Of a stretch of DNA of 64,000 bases, positions 1 to 14,042 are shown one piece after another. The translations under genes were made by a program, and so were the position numbers. Source of the DNA: an uncultured Pelagibacteraceae bacterium (lineage in GTDB: Bacteria > Pseudomonadota > Alphaproteobacteria > Pelagibacterales > Pelagibacteraceae); assembly GCA_902610515.1 (NCBI GenBank), contig CACLVZ010000002.1, positions 62,001 through 126,000 on the forward strand. Direction: 5' to 3'. The number at the start of each line of letters is the position of its first letter. Position 1 is the first letter of the stretch. The notes under the pieces are model-generated. The model saw only the letters and a program-made list of their open reading frames with translations, was not told where the DNA came from and did no database searches.

Positions 1-45
1 AATTTATTTTAATCACAATTCTAATACAAAATAAAAAGAACTTTC

Positions 46-74
46 TTGACGATTTTGTTTCTATTTCATATGTT
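46..74 (+). promoter_or_regulatory. Candidate sigma-70 promoter for carAB
   Basis: TTGACG at 46-51, a 17-base spacer, then TATGTT at 69-74. Transcription would begin near 81 and give a leader of about 36 bases before the TTG start of carA. The -35 is close to consensus and the -10 is weaker (4 of 6). In DNA this AT-rich, -10-like hexamers are common by chance, so the call rests on the good -35 and the exact spacing. Confidence 0.35.
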
Positions 75-116
75 GCGCAAAATCATGTTTATAAGTTTTT
101 TACTTTAACTCATGAG

Positions 117-1325
117 TTGTATTTGAAGAAGATTGGTCAAAATATAAACTCTAAAAAAAATCTTAAAAAGATCGATCCCACAGCTATTCTAGTTCTGCAA
201 AACGGCAAATTTTTTCAAGGTATAGGTTTAGGTTACAAAGGGACTGTAACTGGTGAAGTATGTTTTAATACTTCTATTACTGGTTACCAGGAAATCATAT
301 CCGACCCTTCTTACGCTGATCAGATTATAAATTTTACCTTTCCGCATGTTGGAAATGTTGGGACTAATAAAGAGGATCACGAGTCAGATAAGGTTTGGAC
401 TAAAGGAGTAATAATAAATACGGAGATAACTAATCCATCAAATTACAGATCGTTAAAACATTTAGATCAATGGTTAAAAAAAAATAAGATAGTTGGGATA
501 ACTGGAATTGATACTAGAAATTTAACAAATTTCATTAGAGACAAAGGTGCCCCTAAGGGGACAATATCTTTTTATAACAAAAATAAATTAAATATAAAAA
601 AACTAATTAAAATAACTAATAAATGGAGCGGCCTTAAAAACTTAGATTTGGCTAAAATGGTTACTACTAAGAAAAATTATTTGTGGCAAGATTATAAAAC
701 ATGGAAAAAGGGAAACGGATATTTAAAAAATAAAAAAAAAATATTGCATGTGGTTGCCATAGATTACGGAATTAAGAAAAATATTTTGAGATATTTTTCA
801 GATTTTAATTGTAAAGTTACAATTGTACCATGCAAAACAGATGCCAAAGATATTCTAAAACTCAAGCCTAATGGAATATTTTTATCAAACGGACCTGGAG
901 ATCCTGCAGCTACAGGGAAATATGCAATACCTACTATTCAAGAATTAATCAAAAAAAAGTTACCATTATTTGGTATCTGTTTGGGTCATCAAATCCTAGC
1001 TTTAGCACTAGGTGCTAAAACAGAAAAAATGAAATTAGGTCATAGAGGAGCTAACCATCCTGTCAAAAATTTAATTGAAGGCAAAGTAGAAATCACAAGT
1101 CAAAATCACGGGTTTGAAGTAGTAAAAAGGGGGATGCCTAAAAATATAAGAGTTACTCACCAGTCTTTATTTGACAACAGCATTGAAGGTATTGAGTTAA
1201 AAAACAAACCTGTTTTTTCAGTTCAATATCATCCAGAGTCCAACCCTGGTCCTCAAGATAGCGTTTATTTATTTGAAAAATTTATAAAAAGTATGAAAAA
1301 AAATGCCAAAAAGAAAAGATATTAA
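117..1325 (+). CDS. carA: Carbamoyl-phosphate synthase small (glutaminase) subunit
   Basis: Hydrolyses glutamine and passes ammonia to CarB to make carbamoyl phosphate for pyrimidines and arginine. Seen: an N-terminal CPSase domain (about residues 20-150), then a class I glutamine amidotransferase domain with nucleophile Cys288 in the motif FGICLGHQ and the His372/Glu374 pair in YHPESNPGP. Length 402 is slightly above the usual ~380. No ATG lies between the promoter-like sequence and the conserved domain, so the start is a TTG; 117 is the upstream choice and TTG at 123 is equally possible. The frame stays open to the window edge, but the candidate promoter at 46-74 argues against a longer protein. 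The 3' end overlaps carB by 23 bases, which suggests translational coupling. Confidence 0.95.
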   Translation: MYLKKIGQNINSKKNLKKIDPTAILVLQNGKFFQGIGLGYKGTVTGEVCFNTSITGYQEIISDPSYADQIINFTFPHVGNVGTNKEDHESDKVWTKGVIINTEITNPSNYRSLKHLDQWLKKNKIVGITGIDTRNLTNFIRDKGAPKGTISFYNKNKLNIKKLIKITNKWSGLKNLDLAKMVTTKKNYLWQDYKTWKKGNGYLKNKKKILHVVAIDYGIKKNILRYFSDFNCKVTIVPCKTDAKDILKLKPNGIFLSNGPGDPAATGKYAIPTIQELIKKKLPLFGICLGHQILALALGAKTEKMKLGHRGANHPVKNLIEGKVEITSQNHGFEVVKRGMPKNIRVTHQSLFDNSIEGIELKNKPVFSVQYHPESNPGPQDSVYLFEKFIKSMKKNAKKKRY

Positions 1326-4300
1326 AAAAATTTTAGTTGTTGGTGCGGGGCCAATAATTATTGGGCAAGCTTGTGAGTTTGATTATTCAGGTACTCAAGC
1401 TTGTAAAGCTTTAAGAGATGAAGGGTTTAAAGTAATTCTCATTAATTCAAACCCGGCAACAATTATGACAGATCCAAATGTTGCTGATAAAACTTATATT
1501 GAGCCTATAACAATCGAAGTCCTTGAAAAAATTCTTTTAAAAGAAAAACCTGATGCAATTTTGCCAACAATGGGTGGTCAAACTGCACTAAATTTAGCAA
1601 TGGAGGCAGAAAAAAAAGGGCTTCTAAAGAAATATAAAATTGAGCTCATAGGCGCTAACTCTAAAGCTATATCCAATGCCGAAGATAGAAAAAAGTTCAG
1701 AAAAAATATGATAGAGATTGGTTTAGATCTTCCTAAATCAAAAATAGTAAATAATTTTAAACAATCTTCAAAGGTATTAAAACAAATTGGATTACCTGCA
1801 ATCATAAGACCAGCTTTCACCCTAGGTGGTTTGGGAGGTGGTATCGCAAAAAATAGAAAAGATTTTTATAAGATAATAAAAAATGGGCTTCGCGAGTCAC
1901 CTGTAAACCAAGTCTTAGTTGAAGAGTGTTTAGAAGGTTGGAAAGAATTCGAAATGGAAGTCGTTAGAGATAAAAATGATAATTGCATCATCATTTGCTC
2001 AATAGAAAATTTAGATCCCATGGGTATTCATACTGGGGACTCAGTAACTATCGCTCCAGCACTAACTTTAACTGACAAAGAGTATCAAGTTATGAGGAAT
2101 GCATCTATAGCTTGCCTAAGAAAAATTGGTGTAGAAACTGGAGGATCAAATGTTCAATTTGCAATAGATCCAAAAAATGGAAGAATGGTAATCATTGAGA
2201 TGAATCCAAGGGTTTCAAGATCATCAGCATTAGCTTCAAAGGCCACTGGGTTTCCAATAGCAAAAGTAGCTGCAAAGTTAGCTGTAGGTTACACATTAGA
2301 CGAATTAAAAAATGAAATTACGAAAGTTACACCTGCATCTTTTGAGCCCACAATAGATTATGTGGTCACCAAAATTCCAAGATTTACTTTTGAAAAATTC
2401 TCTTCATCAGCTGCAGTTTTAGGAACATCAATGAAATCGGTGGGAGAGGCAATGGCTATTGGTAGAAATTTTAAAGAGTCTCTTCAGAAAGCTTTGGTGT
2501 CTTTAGAAACAGGTTTCTCAGGATTAGACCAAATATTTGATTTAAACACGAAACAAATTAGAAAAAAACTCAAGGAAAATATTCCAAATAAGATTTTACT
2601 TGTTGGCGAAGCTATAAGAAAAAAAATAAATTTAAAGGATATAAATAAACTTTCGAAAATTGATCCTTGGTTTTTAAATCAGATAAAAGAAATTATAGAA
2701 AATGAGATTAAAATAAAGAAAAAAGGTCTTCCTAAAAATTTCAATGAGTTAAATTATATAAAGTCGATAGGGTTCTCTGACAAAAAATTATCTGAACTTA
2801 CAAATACTTCGGAGACTTTAATTAGAAAGAAAAGAACTGCTTTAAAAGTTTTACCAGTTTATAAAAAAGTCGATACTTGTGCCGCAGAATTTAAATCTTT
2901 TACTCCATATATGTACTCTACTTATCAAAGAAATTTCTCTTCAAACTTAGAATGTGAGGCTGATCCCTCTAACAAAGATAAAATTATAATTCTGGGTGGA
3001 GGTCCTAATAGAATTGGTCAGGGAATAGAGTTTGATTATTGTTGTTGCCAAGCTAGTTTTGCTCTAAAGGAAGCTAAATATGAAACTATCATGGTGAATT
3101 GTAACCCGGAAACCGTATCAACAGATTATGATACTAGTGATAGATTGTATTTTGAACCTTTAATAGATGAATATGTTTTCAATATAATAAAGAGAGAGAA
3201 ATCAAAAGGTAATGTAAAAGGTGTTATTACCCAATTTGGAGGGCAAACTCCGATTAAACTTGCGAAATTTTTACACGAAAATAAGCTTCCAATTTTAGGA
3301 ACTCAATATTCATCGATTGATCTTGCTGAGGATAGAGATAGATTTAGAGATCTTTTAAATAAACTTAATTTAAATCAAGCTGAAAGTGGCATAGCCAGAA
3401 ATTTTCCTCAAGCATTAAAAATTGCAGATAAGATTGGTTTGCCTTTAATGGTAAGACCTTCTTACGTATTAGGTGGAAGAGCAATGGAAATTGTTCATGA
3501 AAAAAGACAACTTAAAAACTTTGTAAAAGAAGCATTTAAAGTTGCCGAAAAAAATCCAATTTTAATTGATAAATTTATTGATAATGCAATGGAAGTTGAT
3601 GTTGATGCAATTTCAGATGGTAAAAATGTTTTTGTGGCTGGCATTATGCAACACATTGAGGAAGCTGGAATACACTCTGGTGACTCAGCTTGCAGTCTGC
3701 CTCCGGTATCAATAAAACCTTTTTTGATTAAAGAAATTGAAAACCAAACAAAAAAATTAGCTTTAGCTCTTAAAGTTAAAGGTTTCATGAATGTTCAATA
3801 TGCAATTAAAAAAGATAACATTTATGTGATAGAGGTTAATCCTAGAGCAAGTAGAACTGTCCCATTTGTTTCAAAAGCAAAAAATTTACCTCTTGCTAAG
3901 ATAGCCTCAAGAGTGATGACAGGAGAAAAATTAACTAAGTTTAATTTAAAAAGTAAAACAAAAGATATGTTTGCAGTAAAAGAGGCGGTCTTTCCATTTA
4001 ACAAGTTTCCTAACAGCGATCTTTTGCTTGGGCCGGAAATGAAATCAACAGGTGAAGTTATGGGTTTTGATAAAAATTTTGGTATGGCTTTTGCTAAAAG
4101 TCAAATTGCGGCCTCAAACTCTCTTCCAAAAAAAGGTTTAGCTTTTATCTCTTTGAAAAATAGTCATAAACAAGAGGGGGTAAAATTAGCAAAACAATTA
4201 ATTAAACTAAATTTTAAACTTTGTGGAACTGCAGGAACTGCTGATTTTATTAGTCAGCATGGAATTAAGTGTAAAAAAATAAACAAAGTTAATCAGGGTT

Positions 4301-4527
4301 CTCCGCATATTGTAGATGTTTTGAATGCTAAAAAAATAGCATTGGTGATAAATACCGGAGGCGGAAACAGTGAAGCTCAGTTGAGCGATGCAGTTGCATT
4401 AAGAAGAGCTACTTTAGCCAATAAAGTTCCTTACTGCACTAATATGTCCACGGCAAAAGTTTGTTTGGAAGGTATAAAATCTCTGAAATCGAAAGATATT
4501 AATGTAACTTCTTTGCAAGATATCTAA
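1303..4527 (+). CDS. carB: Carbamoyl-phosphate synthase large subunit
   Basis: Makes carbamoyl phosphate from bicarbonate, two ATP and ammonia supplied by CarA. At 1074 residues it is full length. Two ATP-grasp halves are visible: the first opens with [18 protein letters not shown] near residue 13 and the second with [16 protein letters not shown] near residue 565. Substrate-binding stretches ending [12 protein letters not shown] and EVNPRASRT follow in the matching halves. The C-terminal ~130 residues form the MGS-like allosteric domain. The ATG lies inside the carA 3' end. The stop (TAA, 4525-4527) overlaps the stop of the convergent oxygenase gene. Confidence 0.97.
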   Translation: MPKRKDIKKILVVGAGPIIIGQACEFDYSGTQACKALRDEGFKVILINSNPATIMTDPNVADKTYIEPITIEVLEKILLKEKPDAILPTMGGQTALNLAMEAEKKGLLKKYKIELIGANSKAISNAEDRKKFRKNMIEIGLDLPKSKIVNNFKQSSKVLKQIGLPAIIRPAFTLGGLGGGIAKNRKDFYKIIKNGLRESPVNQVLVEECLEGWKEFEMEVVRDKNDNCIIICSIENLDPMGIHTGDSVTIAPALTLTDKEYQVMRNASIACLRKIGVETGGSNVQFAIDPKNGRMVIIEMNPRVSRSSALASKATGFPIAKVAAKLAVGYTLDELKNEITKVTPASFEPTIDYVVTKIPRFTFEKFSSSAAVLGTSMKSVGEAMAIGRNFKESLQKALVSLETGFSGLDQIFDLNTKQIRKKLKENIPNKILLVGEAIRKKINLKDINKLSKIDPWFLNQIKEIIENEIKIKKKGLPKNFNELNYIKSIGFSDKKLSELTNTSETLIRKKRTALKVLPVYKKVDTCAAEFKSFTPYMYSTYQRNFSSNLECEADPSNKDKIIILGGGPNRIGQGIEFDYCCCQASFALKEAKYETIMVNCNPETVSTDYDTSDRLYFEPLIDEYVFNIIKREKSKGNVKGVITQFGGQTPIKLAKFLHENKLPILGTQYSSIDLAEDRDRFRDLLNKLNLNQAESGIARNFPQALKIADKIGLPLMVRPSYVLGGRAMEIVHEKRQLKNFVKEAFKVAEKNPILIDKFIDNAMEVDVDAISDGKNVFVAGIMQHIEEAGIHSGDSACSLPPVSIKPFLIKEIENQTKKLALALKVKGFMNVQYAIKKDNIYVIEVNPRASRTVPFVSKAKNLPLAKIASRVMTGEKLTKFNLKSKTKDMFAVKEAVFPFNKFPNSDLLLGPEMKSTGEVMGFDKNFGMAFAKSQIAASNSLPKKGLAFISLKNSHKQEGVKLAKQLIKLNFKLCGTAGTADFISQHGIKCKKINKVNQGSPHIVDVLNAKKIALVINTGGGNSEAQLSDAVALRRATLANKVPYCTNMSTAKVCLEGIKSLKSKDINVTSLQDI

Positions 4528-5189
4528 GTTTTTACTTTCCAGTCAGTCTCGAAAGTGACGTAGTTTATCTGGATGCATCTTCTCTCTTTTTTAATCTCTT
4601 TTTTTTCCATTCCATGCCAAGTGTTTGGCCCACTTGTAAAGAAATATCCATAATTATGTTTGTAAGGAACTGTTTTAACTTTATTTAATTTTGAATCATA
4701 AAAATCAGTTCCTAAATTCTCCGACTCATTATGTAAATTAACAAAAACTATTGATGACATTAATTTTTCCTCAATATCGCAGTGAGGCTTTAGCCAAAAG
4801 CCTTCTCTATCACAAATTACTTCTAATCTTACATAAGAATTACTTAAATCTTTTCCAATTAATGATCCAATTTTTTTATAAACTTCAGGTGATCTTAATT
4901 CTTCAATAAATTTTGTTAAATTTGGAAATTGATTAGAGTTTTCTTTAGTAACATAACACCTTAGTTTTTTAGCTTTTCCGCCATCTTTAATTCCAGCCCG
5001 AAAGGCGCCCTCTCCTCCATCAAGAGCTCTTGTTCCATCATAATTTAAGTTTTGTTTTCTAGGATCAGCTATCTCTGCGCTACAGATCTCATCAATAGCA
5101 TTCTGAGTCAGTGGCTGGTTGATTTCAAAATGTTTAAATGGATCACTAAATAATTTAGTCCTTTTTTCTAATGATTTAAATAATTCCAT
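4524..5189 (-). CDS. 2-oxoglutarate/Fe(II)-dependent oxygenase, function unknown
   Basis: A 221-residue protein with the iron-binding facial triad of the 2OG-Fe(II) dioxygenase superfamily: His136-x-Asp138 (in PHCDIEEK) and distal His192 (in TWHGMEKK), followed by Arg203/Arg204 about where the 2-oxoglutarate carboxylate is bound. Substrate is not readable from sequence; relatives act on amino acids, protein prolines, lipids or sugars. Its start overlaps the end of the ELM1-like gene by 14 bases, so the two are probably co-transcribed, and that neighbour hints at a glycan or envelope substrate (inference). The 3' end overlaps carB by 4 bases tail to tail. Confidence 0.8.
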   Translation of the reverse strand: MELFKSLEKRTKLFSDPFKHFEINQPLTQNAIDEICSAEIADPRKQNLNYDGTRALDGGEGAFRAGIKDGGKAKKLRCYVTKENSNQFPNLTKFIEELRSPEVYKKIGSLIGKDLSNSYVRLEVICDREGFWLKPHCDIEEKLMSSIVFVNLHNESENLGTDFYDSKLNKVKTVPYKHNYGYFFTSGPNTWHGMEKKEIKKERRCIQINYVTFETDWKVKT

Positions 5190-6129
5190 TTTTTTTCATT
5201 TTTGCTTTTACAATTGGAGCGATTCTGTTTACTTCATTCAATTTATTATAACTCCAACTTTCGATCTTATCTTCTAGTTCTCTTGTTATACCTAAATCTT
5301 TCAATTGTGAATAAAATTTTTTAAACCTTCCCGTTGGCTTAAAAGACTTCATCATGGCGATATAAACAGGTTTTCCGGTCATAGCAGCCTCTGAAATCAT
5401 TGACGTAGAGTCGCACGTTACAACTATATAACTTGAGATCGCTAATGCAGAAAGATATGCTTTTTTATCAATATTTTTTACAACATGATGATTAATGCTG
5501 AAAGTATTATAAGCTATTTTTAAAATATTTTCAGGAGTTCTATAAGAAGGAATTACAATAATCTTGAATTTATCAGGGGTAAATAATGTTTTTACTTTGT
5601 TAAAAAGTTCATGAATTTGTTTTTCTGAAAAGCTAAAGTATTTATTTGGTCCTCCAAGCACAAATGCAACTAATTCTTTGTTCTTATCTTTTTCTATCCC
5701 AAGATATTTTGAATTATCATTAATCTCCTTTTTAGTTAAGTAATGAACAGCTCCCGTAGTGTTAATTATATTTTCACCTATTAAACGATCATGCTCAGGA
5801 CTAACTATAAGATCAAAATGTTTAAAAGAAACTTTGGGATCTTGTATGTGAATATTGAAAATTTGATTACCTAATCTTTTTTTTAGAGCTATTGATGGTA
5901 TTACACTTTTTCTTCCACAAGAAATAATGACTTTACAATCACATACGAATTTATTTTTTACCAAATTTTCTGAAATTGGGCTTATTTTAGGGGGAATTAA
6001 GTTCCAAAAAGATTTTAATTCAATTTTTTGATGTTTATAACTCAGGCCCAAAGCTTTAGCCAATCCCTCTACTTGACTAATCATGCCGTGCATACCTTGC
6101 GTTAAAAGAAGTGCTTTTAATTCTAACAT
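5176..6129 (-). CDS. ELM1/GtrOC1-family putative glycosyltransferase
   Basis: A 317-residue protein resembling the Mito_fiss_Elm1 family (formerly DUF1022), common in alphaproteobacteria and related to plant ELM1. Seen: an N-terminal half with ISCGRKSVIPSIALKK and IHIQDPK, a middle GAVHYLTK, and a C-terminal half with VTCDSTSMISEAAMTGKPVYI, which resembles the nucleotide-sugar pocket of GT-B glycosyltransferases. Bacterial members are believed to be envelope glycosyltransferases, though no reaction is firmly established. It is the upstream member of a two-gene unit with the oxygenase and lies 23 bases from divergent trxB. Confidence 0.75.
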   Translation of the reverse strand: MLELKALLLTQGMHGMISQVEGLAKALGLSYKHQKIELKSFWNLIPPKISPISENLVKNKFVCDCKVIISCGRKSVIPSIALKKRLGNQIFNIHIQDPKVSFKHFDLIVSPEHDRLIGENIINTTGAVHYLTKKEINDNSKYLGIEKDKNKELVAFVLGGPNKYFSFSEKQIHELFNKVKTLFTPDKFKIIVIPSYRTPENILKIAYNTFSINHHVVKNIDKKAYLSALAISSYIVVTCDSTSMISEAAMTGKPVYIAMMKSFKPTGRFKKFYSQLKDLGITRELEDKIESWSYNKLNEVNRIAPIVKAKMKKNGII

Positions 6130-6152
6130 CAGTTACTATATACCTTTACATA

Positions 6153-8312
<2,160 letters not shown>

Positions 8313-8321
8313 TAACACAAA

Positions 8322-10493
8322 ATGCAAAATACTTATCAAGAAAAATTAGCTGATCTAGAAGTTAATAACTCAAAAAAAATTAAGAAGTTAGAGGGAGGTA
8401 TTAACTTTAAAATCAAAAGTGATTTTCAACCTAGCGGTGACCAACCAGAGGCTATAAAGCAAATATTAAAAAACTTAAAAGATAACAAACAGGAACAAGT
8501 GCTTTTAGGGGTCACGGGATCAGGTAAAACTTTTACAATGGCAAAAGTCATCGAAAAGGCTAATAGGCCAGCTCTAATTCTAGCGCCAAACAAAACTTTG
8601 GCCGCTCAATTGTACGGGGAGTTTAAAAGTTTTTTTCCAGATAATGCTGTTGAATATTTTGTATCTTATTACGATTATTATACTCCAGAAGCATACGTTC
8701 CTAGATCTGATACATACATAGAAAAAGAGGCCTCAATAAATGAACAAATTGATCGTATGAGACACTCTGCAACAAGATCTTTGTTGGAAAGAGATGATGT
8801 AATTATTGTTGCGAGTGTATCATGTATTTATGGTTTAGGTTCTGTAGAAGCGTACTCGAAAATGACTATTACTCTTAAGAAAAATTATGAGTACGAGAGA
8901 GATGATTTAATTAGAGCATTTATAAACTTGCAGTATAAAAGAAATGATCAAAATTTTTTTAGAGGTACTTTTAGAGTAAGAGGAGAAAATTTAGAGATCT
9001 TTCCATCTCACTTAGAAGACAGAGCTTGGAGAATAAGTTTTAATTTAAATAAATTGGAAAAAATTGAGGAATTTGACCCACTTACTGGAGATAAAACAAA
9101 TGATTACTCAATAATAAAAATTTACGCTAATAGTCATTATATAACTCCTAAGCCTACTATCGAGCAGGCAATCAGACAAATTAAATCTGAATTAGCTGAG
9201 ACTTTAAAAAAACATAGAGAAAATAATAAGCTTTTAGAGGAGCAGAGATTAAGAGAACGCACTAAGTTTGATTTAGAAATGATTGAAGCTACCGGAACTT
9301 GTGCAGGGATAGAAAATTATTCAAGATTTTTATCAGGAAGAAAAGCTGGTGAACCTCCTCCTACTCTGTTTGAGTATTTTCCAGATAATGCAATTATATT
9401 TGTAGACGAAAGTCACGTAACAGTCCCTCAATTAAATGGAATGTATAAAGGTGACCGTACAAGAAAAAGCACGTTAGCCGAATATGGGTTTAGACTCCCT
9501 TCATGTATGGATAATAGACCTTTGAAATTTGAAGAGTGGGATTTAATGAGAACACAAACTGTTTTTGTCTCTGCTACCCCAGGACCTTGGGAACTAAAAC
9601 AAACGAGCAATAAATATATTGACCAAATCATTAGGCCAACAGGTTTAATAGACCCACCGGTTGAAATAAGGCCAGCCAAAACTCAAGTTGATGATCTTAT
9701 GCACGAGGCAAAAGAGATTGTAAAAAAAGGATATAGAGTTCTTGCTACAACGCTGACAAAAAAAATGGCTGAAGATCTTACTGAGTACCTCCACGAAAAT
9801 GGCCTTAAAGTAAGATATATGCACTCTGACATTGATACTCTTGAAAGAATTGAGATCATAAGAGATTTGAGAATGGGAGTGTTTGATATTCTTGTAGGAA
9901 TTAATTTGTTGAGAGAGGGATTAGATATTCCCGAATGTGCTTTGGTTGCAATTTTAGATGCTGATAAAGAGGGATTTTTAAGATCTGAAACTTCTTTAAT
10001 TCAAACAATTGGAAGAGCAGCGCGAAATGTTGATGGTAAAGTAATTTTATATGCTGATAAAGTCACGAAGAGCATTGAAAAGGCAATTAAGGAAACTGAC
10101 AGAAGGAGAAATAAACAATTAGAATATAATAAGAAAAATGGAATAACTGCTGAGTCAGTAAAAAAAGAGATTAGTGATATTTTAGAGTCTGTTTATGAAA
10201 AAGATTACGTAAAAATTAGTGAAGGTTCAAACGTAGGTGGTAACTTAAAAAAACATCTTAAAGCTTTAAACAGAAAAATGAAGGAAGCTGCATCTAATTT
10301 AGAATTTGAAGAGGCTGCTAAATTAAGAGACGAAATGAGAAAACTAGAAGCTAGTGAACTTGAAATAACTTTAAATCCTAAAATATCTCAATATAATTTA
10401 AAAAGTAAAGTTTATCCAAAAGGAAGATCAACTATGGGTATGCCAGGTACAAAACCAAGAAAAGCGATAAAAAAATGGAAGCCAAAAAAATAA
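8322..10493 (+). CDS. uvrB: Excinuclease ABC subunit UvrB
   Basis: Damage-verifying helicase-like subunit of nucleotide excision repair. At 723 residues it is slightly longer than usual because of a short N-terminal extension. Seen: Walker A GVTGSGKT at 63-70, the beta-hairpin region [12 protein letters not shown] near 110, the DEAD-like VDESHVT near 364, helicase motif [11 protein letters not shown] near 564, and the C-terminal UVR domain near 650-685 that contacts UvrC. A basic tail ([14 protein letters not shown]) ends the protein. It heads a run with a reductase, folB, uvrC and pgsA, overlapping the reductase start by 19 bases. Confidence 0.97.
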   Translation: MQNTYQEKLADLEVNNSKKIKKLEGGINFKIKSDFQPSGDQPEAIKQILKNLKDNKQEQVLLGVTGSGKTFTMAKVIEKANRPALILAPNKTLAAQLYGEFKSFFPDNAVEYFVSYYDYYTPEAYVPRSDTYIEKEASINEQIDRMRHSATRSLLERDDVIIVASVSCIYGLGSVEAYSKMTITLKKNYEYERDDLIRAFINLQYKRNDQNFFRGTFRVRGENLEIFPSHLEDRAWRISFNLNKLEKIEEFDPLTGDKTNDYSIIKIYANSHYITPKPTIEQAIRQIKSELAETLKKHRENNKLLEEQRLRERTKFDLEMIEATGTCAGIENYSRFLSGRKAGEPPPTLFEYFPDNAIIFVDESHVTVPQLNGMYKGDRTRKSTLAEYGFRLPSCMDNRPLKFEEWDLMRTQTVFVSATPGPWELKQTSNKYIDQIIRPTGLIDPPVEIRPAKTQVDDLMHEAKEIVKKGYRVLATTLTKKMAEDLTEYLHENGLKVRYMHSDIDTLERIEIIRDLRMGVFDILVGINLLREGLDIPECALVAILDADKEGFLRSETSLIQTIGRAARNVDGKVILYADKVTKSIEKAIKETDRRRNKQLEYNKKNGITAESVKKEISDILESVYEKDYVKISEGSNVGGNLKKHLKALNRKMKEAASNLEFEEAAKLRDEMRKLEASELEITLNPKISQYNLKSKVYPKGRSTMGMPGTKPRKAIKKWKPKK

Positions 10494-11230
10494 TTATCAC
10501 TGGCGGAGCTACTAGAATAGGATCTGCAATCGCTAAAAGTTTAGCTAGCTTTGAAACAAAAATAGCTATCCACTTTAACAAATCTAAAAGTAGCGCTTTA
10601 AAATTAAAAAAGGAACTAGAGGAACTTGGTGCTGAAGCATACTTATTTAAAGCTGATTTAAATAATATTAAACAAACCGAAACTTTAATTAAAAAAGCTT
10701 TTAAAACTCTGAAAGGATTAGATTGCTTAATTAATAATGCATCTATCTTTGAAAACGATAACCTTGAAAATTTTTCTGAAAAATCCTTTACAAAACATAT
10801 GAATATCAACTTAAAATCACCAGCAATTTTAACGCAAAATTTTCAAAAATTAATCAAAAAAAAAGAAGGATGTGTAATTAATATTATTGATCAAAGAGTT
10901 GAAAAATTAACTCCTTTTTTTTTCTCTTACACTCTTAGTAAATCTTCATTGGCAGTTTTTACAAAAACATCAGCCATGAAATTAGCACCTAATATAAGAG
11001 TAAATGGTATTTCACCCGGACCAACATTAAAAAACAAAAGACAATCTGAAAGGCATTTCAAAAAGCAATGGAAATCCACGCTCTTAAAAAAAAAAGTAAA
11101 TTTAGAAAATATATGTAATGGAGTAAAGTTTCTAATTGAAAATAAAAATATAACAGGAGAGATAATTAATATTGATAGCGGACAAAGACTTGCATGGAAA
11201 ACACCAGATATTATTAATACAAAAGAATGA
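10475..11230 (+). CDS. Short-chain reductase, probable pteridine reductase (FolM/PTR1 type)
   Basis: A 251-residue short-chain dehydrogenase fold protein. The cofactor loop is TGGATRIG (residues 9-16), with the TGxxxRxG form typical of pteridine reductases rather than the usual TGxxxGIG. At the catalytic site an Asp (Asp139, in NIIDQR) replaces the usual Ser, with Tyr152 thirteen residues later and Lys156; the same Asp-Tyr-Lys spacing is known in trypanosomatid PTR1 and FolM. It overlaps folB by 4 bases, supporting a role in tetrahydropterin or folate reduction. It may back up or replace dihydrofolate reductase, which cannot be judged from this window. Confidence 0.75.
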   Translation: MEAKKIIITGGATRIGSAIAKSLASFETKIAIHFNKSKSSALKLKKELEELGAEAYLFKADLNNIKQTETLIKKAFKTLKGLDCLINNASIFENDNLENFSEKSFTKHMNINLKSPAILTQNFQKLIKKKEGCVINIIDQRVEKLTPFFFSYTLSKSSLAVFTKTSAMKLAPNIRVNGISPGPTLKNKRQSERHFKKQWKSTLLKKKVNLENICNGVKFLIENKNITGEIINIDSGQRLAWKTPDIINTKE

Positions 11231-11622
11231 AAATAATTAAATTTAAGAAAAAAGAAAAATTTAAATACAAAAGAAAAGTAATTATAAAAGATTTAATCTT
11301 AAATATTTCTATAGGAATACACAACTTTGAGAAAAAAAAGAGACAAAGAGTAAAATTTAATATTGAAATTTTGACAAATCCATATGTGACTCCAAATAAC
11401 AAAGATTTGAATTCTATACTTAATTATGAGGAAATTGTTAGCAAAATTGAGAAAATTGCTTATCTGAAACATCACGATTTACTTGAAGACTTAGCGGAAA
11501 ATATTTTTAATATGATATTTAGAAATAAACTTGTAAAAAAGATTAATCTTAAGATAGAAAAGTTAGAAATTTTAAAGAAAACTAAGTCTGTTGGTATCGA
11601 GGTATCAAAATCAAAAGTATGA
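11227..11622 (+). CDS. folB: Dihydroneopterin aldolase
   Basis: Cleaves 7,8-dihydroneopterin to 6-hydroxymethyl-dihydropterin and glycolaldehyde in folate synthesis. The 131-residue protein has the family pattern: [20 protein letters not shown] near residue 30 (Glu of the active site), [10 protein letters not shown] in the middle, and [10 protein letters not shown] near 80. A Lys-rich N-terminal stretch of about 18 residues precedes the domain. Neighbours overlap on both sides (reductase by 4 bases, uvrC by 4 bases), so it is surely translated from a multigene message. Confidence 0.88.
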   Translation: MKIIKFKKKEKFKYKRKVIIKDLILNISIGIHNFEKKKRQRVKFNIEILTNPYVTPNNKDLNSILNYEEIVSKIEKIAYLKHHDLLEDLAENIFNMIFRNKLVKKINLKIEKLEILKKTKSVGIEVSKSKV

Positions 11623-13457
11623 TTAGTAGTTTAGAGTTAGGAAAAAAAGTAATAAAAGAAAAAATACCGCTGATACCAAAAAATCCCGGTGTTTATAAAA
11701 TGATTAGTTCCACTGGTGAAATTCTATATATTGGTAAAGCTAAAAATATCCCAAATAGACTCAAAAGTTATGTAACTGAGTCTAATCTTCCTATTAGAAC
11801 TGAGAGAATGCTTTCACTTACGCATAATCTTGAAACTACTACTACAAGTAATGAAAGTGAAGCTCTACTATTGGAGGCAAATTTAATAAAAAAACATAAA
11901 CCCCGTTACAACATACTTTTGCGTGATGACAAATCTTTTCCTTATATTTACATTGGTAATAAAGATAAGTGGCCACAACTTACAAAGTTAAGAGGGAAAA
12001 AATCAAAAACAGGATATTATTTTGGTCCATTTGCATCAATTGGTTCTGCTAATTGGACAATAAAAATTTTACAAAAAATTTTTCTTTTGAGAGTCTGTGA
12101 TGACACTGTTTTCAAAAATAGAGATAGACCGTGTATCTTATACCAAATTAAAAGATGCTCTGCTCCATGTGTTGGACACATAAACGAAAAAGATTACGGA
12201 TCTACAGTTGCAGACGCTATTGACTTTATTTCAGGCAAATCCAGAAGAATTCAGAAAAACTTATCCAAAGAGATGGAAAAAGCTAGTAAAGAATTGGACT
12301 ATGAGAAAGCTGCTATTGCAAGAGATAGAATAAAAGCATTAACTCAAATACAAACCTCTCAGAAAATTAATCAAACAAATTTAACAGAAGCTGATGTTAT
12401 CAGTATTTATAAAGAGACAGGAAAAACATGTGTGCAAGTATTTTTTTTTAGATCGAAACAAAACTGGGGTAATCAGGCTTTTTATCCTAAACATGATCCT
12501 GAGGACAGATTAGAGGATATTTTAAGTTCTTTTATATCGCAATTTTATGAAAATAAAGCGATTCCGAGACTTATTTTGACTAACAGTGAAGTTAAAGACA
12601 AGAAATTAATAGAGAAAACATTTTCTCAAAAAGATAATAAGCAAATAATTATAAAAGTTGCTAAGAGTAAAAATGAAATTAGCATCTCAAATCTTGCTGA
12701 AAAAAACGCAAAACAAGCGTTAAAACAAAAGCTTATTCAATCAGATACTAATAATAATTTAATCGAAGAATTAGCTTCTAAATTTAATCTGAGTAATAAT
12801 ATTGAATTAATAGAGGTTTATGACAATAGTCATATTCAAGGATCAGACTCTGTAGGATCTTTAATTTGTTTTGGCAACGAGGGTTTTATCAAAAAAAGAT
12901 ATAGGAAATTCAATATAAAAGATGAAAAAGTTAAAAATGATGATTTTGGAATGATGAAAGAGGTTCTTTTCAGAAGGTTTTCAAAAGCTGTAAAAGAAAA
13001 AACAGGTTCGTTGTCCTTGCCTGATTTAATTATCATTGATGGCGGTAAAGGTCAGTATTCTGTTAGTAGAGAGGTGCTTAACGAACTAGGTTTACATGAT
13101 TTGCCAATTTTAGCAGTCGCTAAAGGAAAAAAGAGAAATGCGGGTGAAGAAAAAATTTATCATAAAGGAAAAGAACATATTCTTGAAAAAAACAATCCAT
13201 TATTATTTTTCATTCAAAGATTAAGAGACGAAGCCCACAGATTCGCAATAAGCACTCATAGAGCTAAAAGGAGTAAAAATTTAAGTAAATCTTTACTAGA
13301 TCAAATTCAAGGTATTGGAAAACAAAGAAAAAGGTCTTTGCTTAATCATTTTGGGTCAGCTAGAGCAGTAGAGTCAGCAAGTTTCGATGATTTAAAATCA
13401 GTGGAAGGAATTGAAGACAATATAGCTAAGAAAATATATGATTATTTTCACGAATAA
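11619..13457 (+). CDS. uvrC: Excinuclease ABC subunit UvrC
   Basis: Makes the two incisions in nucleotide excision repair. Length 612 fits. Seen: N-terminal GIY-YIG nuclease ([20 protein letters not shown] near residue 24), the cysteine-containing segment [16 protein letters not shown] near 170, a UVR domain near 205-240, the RNase H-like nuclease half starting [20 protein letters not shown] near 397, and C-terminal helix-hairpin-helix motifs ([18 protein letters not shown]). Two non-repair genes separate it from uvrB, an unusual but compact arrangement. Confidence 0.96.
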   Translation: MISSLELGKKVIKEKIPLIPKNPGVYKMISSTGEILYIGKAKNIPNRLKSYVTESNLPIRTERMLSLTHNLETTTTSNESEALLLEANLIKKHKPRYNILLRDDKSFPYIYIGNKDKWPQLTKLRGKKSKTGYYFGPFASIGSANWTIKILQKIFLLRVCDDTVFKNRDRPCILYQIKRCSAPCVGHINEKDYGSTVADAIDFISGKSRRIQKNLSKEMEKASKELDYEKAAIARDRIKALTQIQTSQKINQTNLTEADVISIYKETGKTCVQVFFFRSKQNWGNQAFYPKHDPEDRLEDILSSFISQFYENKAIPRLILTNSEVKDKKLIEKTFSQKDNKQIIIKVAKSKNEISISNLAEKNAKQALKQKLIQSDTNNNLIEELASKFNLSNNIELIEVYDNSHIQGSDSVGSLICFGNEGFIKKRYRKFNIKDEKVKNDDFGMMKEVLFRRFSKAVKEKTGSLSLPDLIIIDGGKGQYSVSREVLNELGLHDLPILAVAKGKKRNAGEEKIYHKGKEHILEKNNPLLFFIQRLRDEAHRFAISTHRAKRSKNLSKSLLDQIQGIGKQRKRSLLNHFGSARAVESASFDDLKSVEGIEDNIAKKIYDYFHE

Positions 13458-14042
13458 ATGAAATTAAAAATACCTAACATATTAACTATTGGAAGAATAA
13501 TTATTGTTCCAATATTCGTATTAACATTTTTTATTCCTGGTTTTTTCGGAGATTTAATACCATTCTTTCTATTTGTTCTTGCAAGTTTCACAGACTATTT
13601 AGATGGACTATTAGCCAGGTTATTCAAAGAAGAGTCTAAACTTGGTGAATTGTTGGATCCTATTGCTGATAAAATCTTGGTATCAGCCGCGCTCATACTA
13701 TTAGTGATGAATGGAACAATTAAAAATTATGAAGTAATTGCTGCAATTATAATTCTTACGAGAGAAATTTTAGTTTCTGGTTTGAGAGAGTTTTTAGCAA
13801 AAGGAAGTATTACAATGCAAGTAACAAGTTTATCAAAACTGAAAACTGTTATTCAAATGACAGCAATCGCTATTTTACTTACAGGGGACATAGGAAATAA
13901 AATTTTTAATTTTCAAGATTATAATGCTCAAACTATAGGTATTATTTTATTATGGTTGTCAGCTTTTCTTACTTTATACACTGGGTATGACTACTTTAGA
14001 AAAGGAATTGATCATGCCATCAATGAGGACAATAAAGACTAA
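13458..14042 (+). CDS. pgsA: CDP-diacylglycerol--glycerol-3-phosphate 3-phosphatidyltransferase
   Basis: Inner-membrane enzyme making phosphatidylglycerol phosphate. At 194 residues it has the CDP-alcohol phosphotransferase signature D-x2-DG-x2-AR-x8-G-x3-D-x3-D, here DYLDGLLARLFKEESKLG followed by ELLDPIADK near residues 52-80, and about five hydrophobic segments. The ATG directly abuts the uvrC stop codon. pgsA after uvrC is a familiar arrangement in proteobacteria. Its 3' end overlaps ilvE by 4 bases. Confidence 0.93.
   Translation: MKLKIPNILTIGRIIIVPIFVLTFFIPGFFGDLIPFFLFVLASFTDYLDGLLARLFKEESKLGELLDPIADKILVSAALILLVMNGTIKNYEVIAAIIILTREILVSGLREFLAKGSITMQVTSLSKLKTVIQMTAIAILLTGDIGNKIFNFQDYNAQTIGIILLWLSAFLTLYTGYDYFRKGIDHAINEDNKD

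Noticed and set aside
3-116. Open carA frame extending to the window edge as part of the protein or an upstream gene
   Set aside because: The encoded residues do not resemble CarA and overlap a good -35/-10 pair, so this is probably untranslated leader and promoter.
10432-10809. 125-residue antisense frame over the uvrB end and reductase start
   Set aside because: It lies across two well-supported sense genes and its hydrophobic content is the complement of Lys-rich codons.
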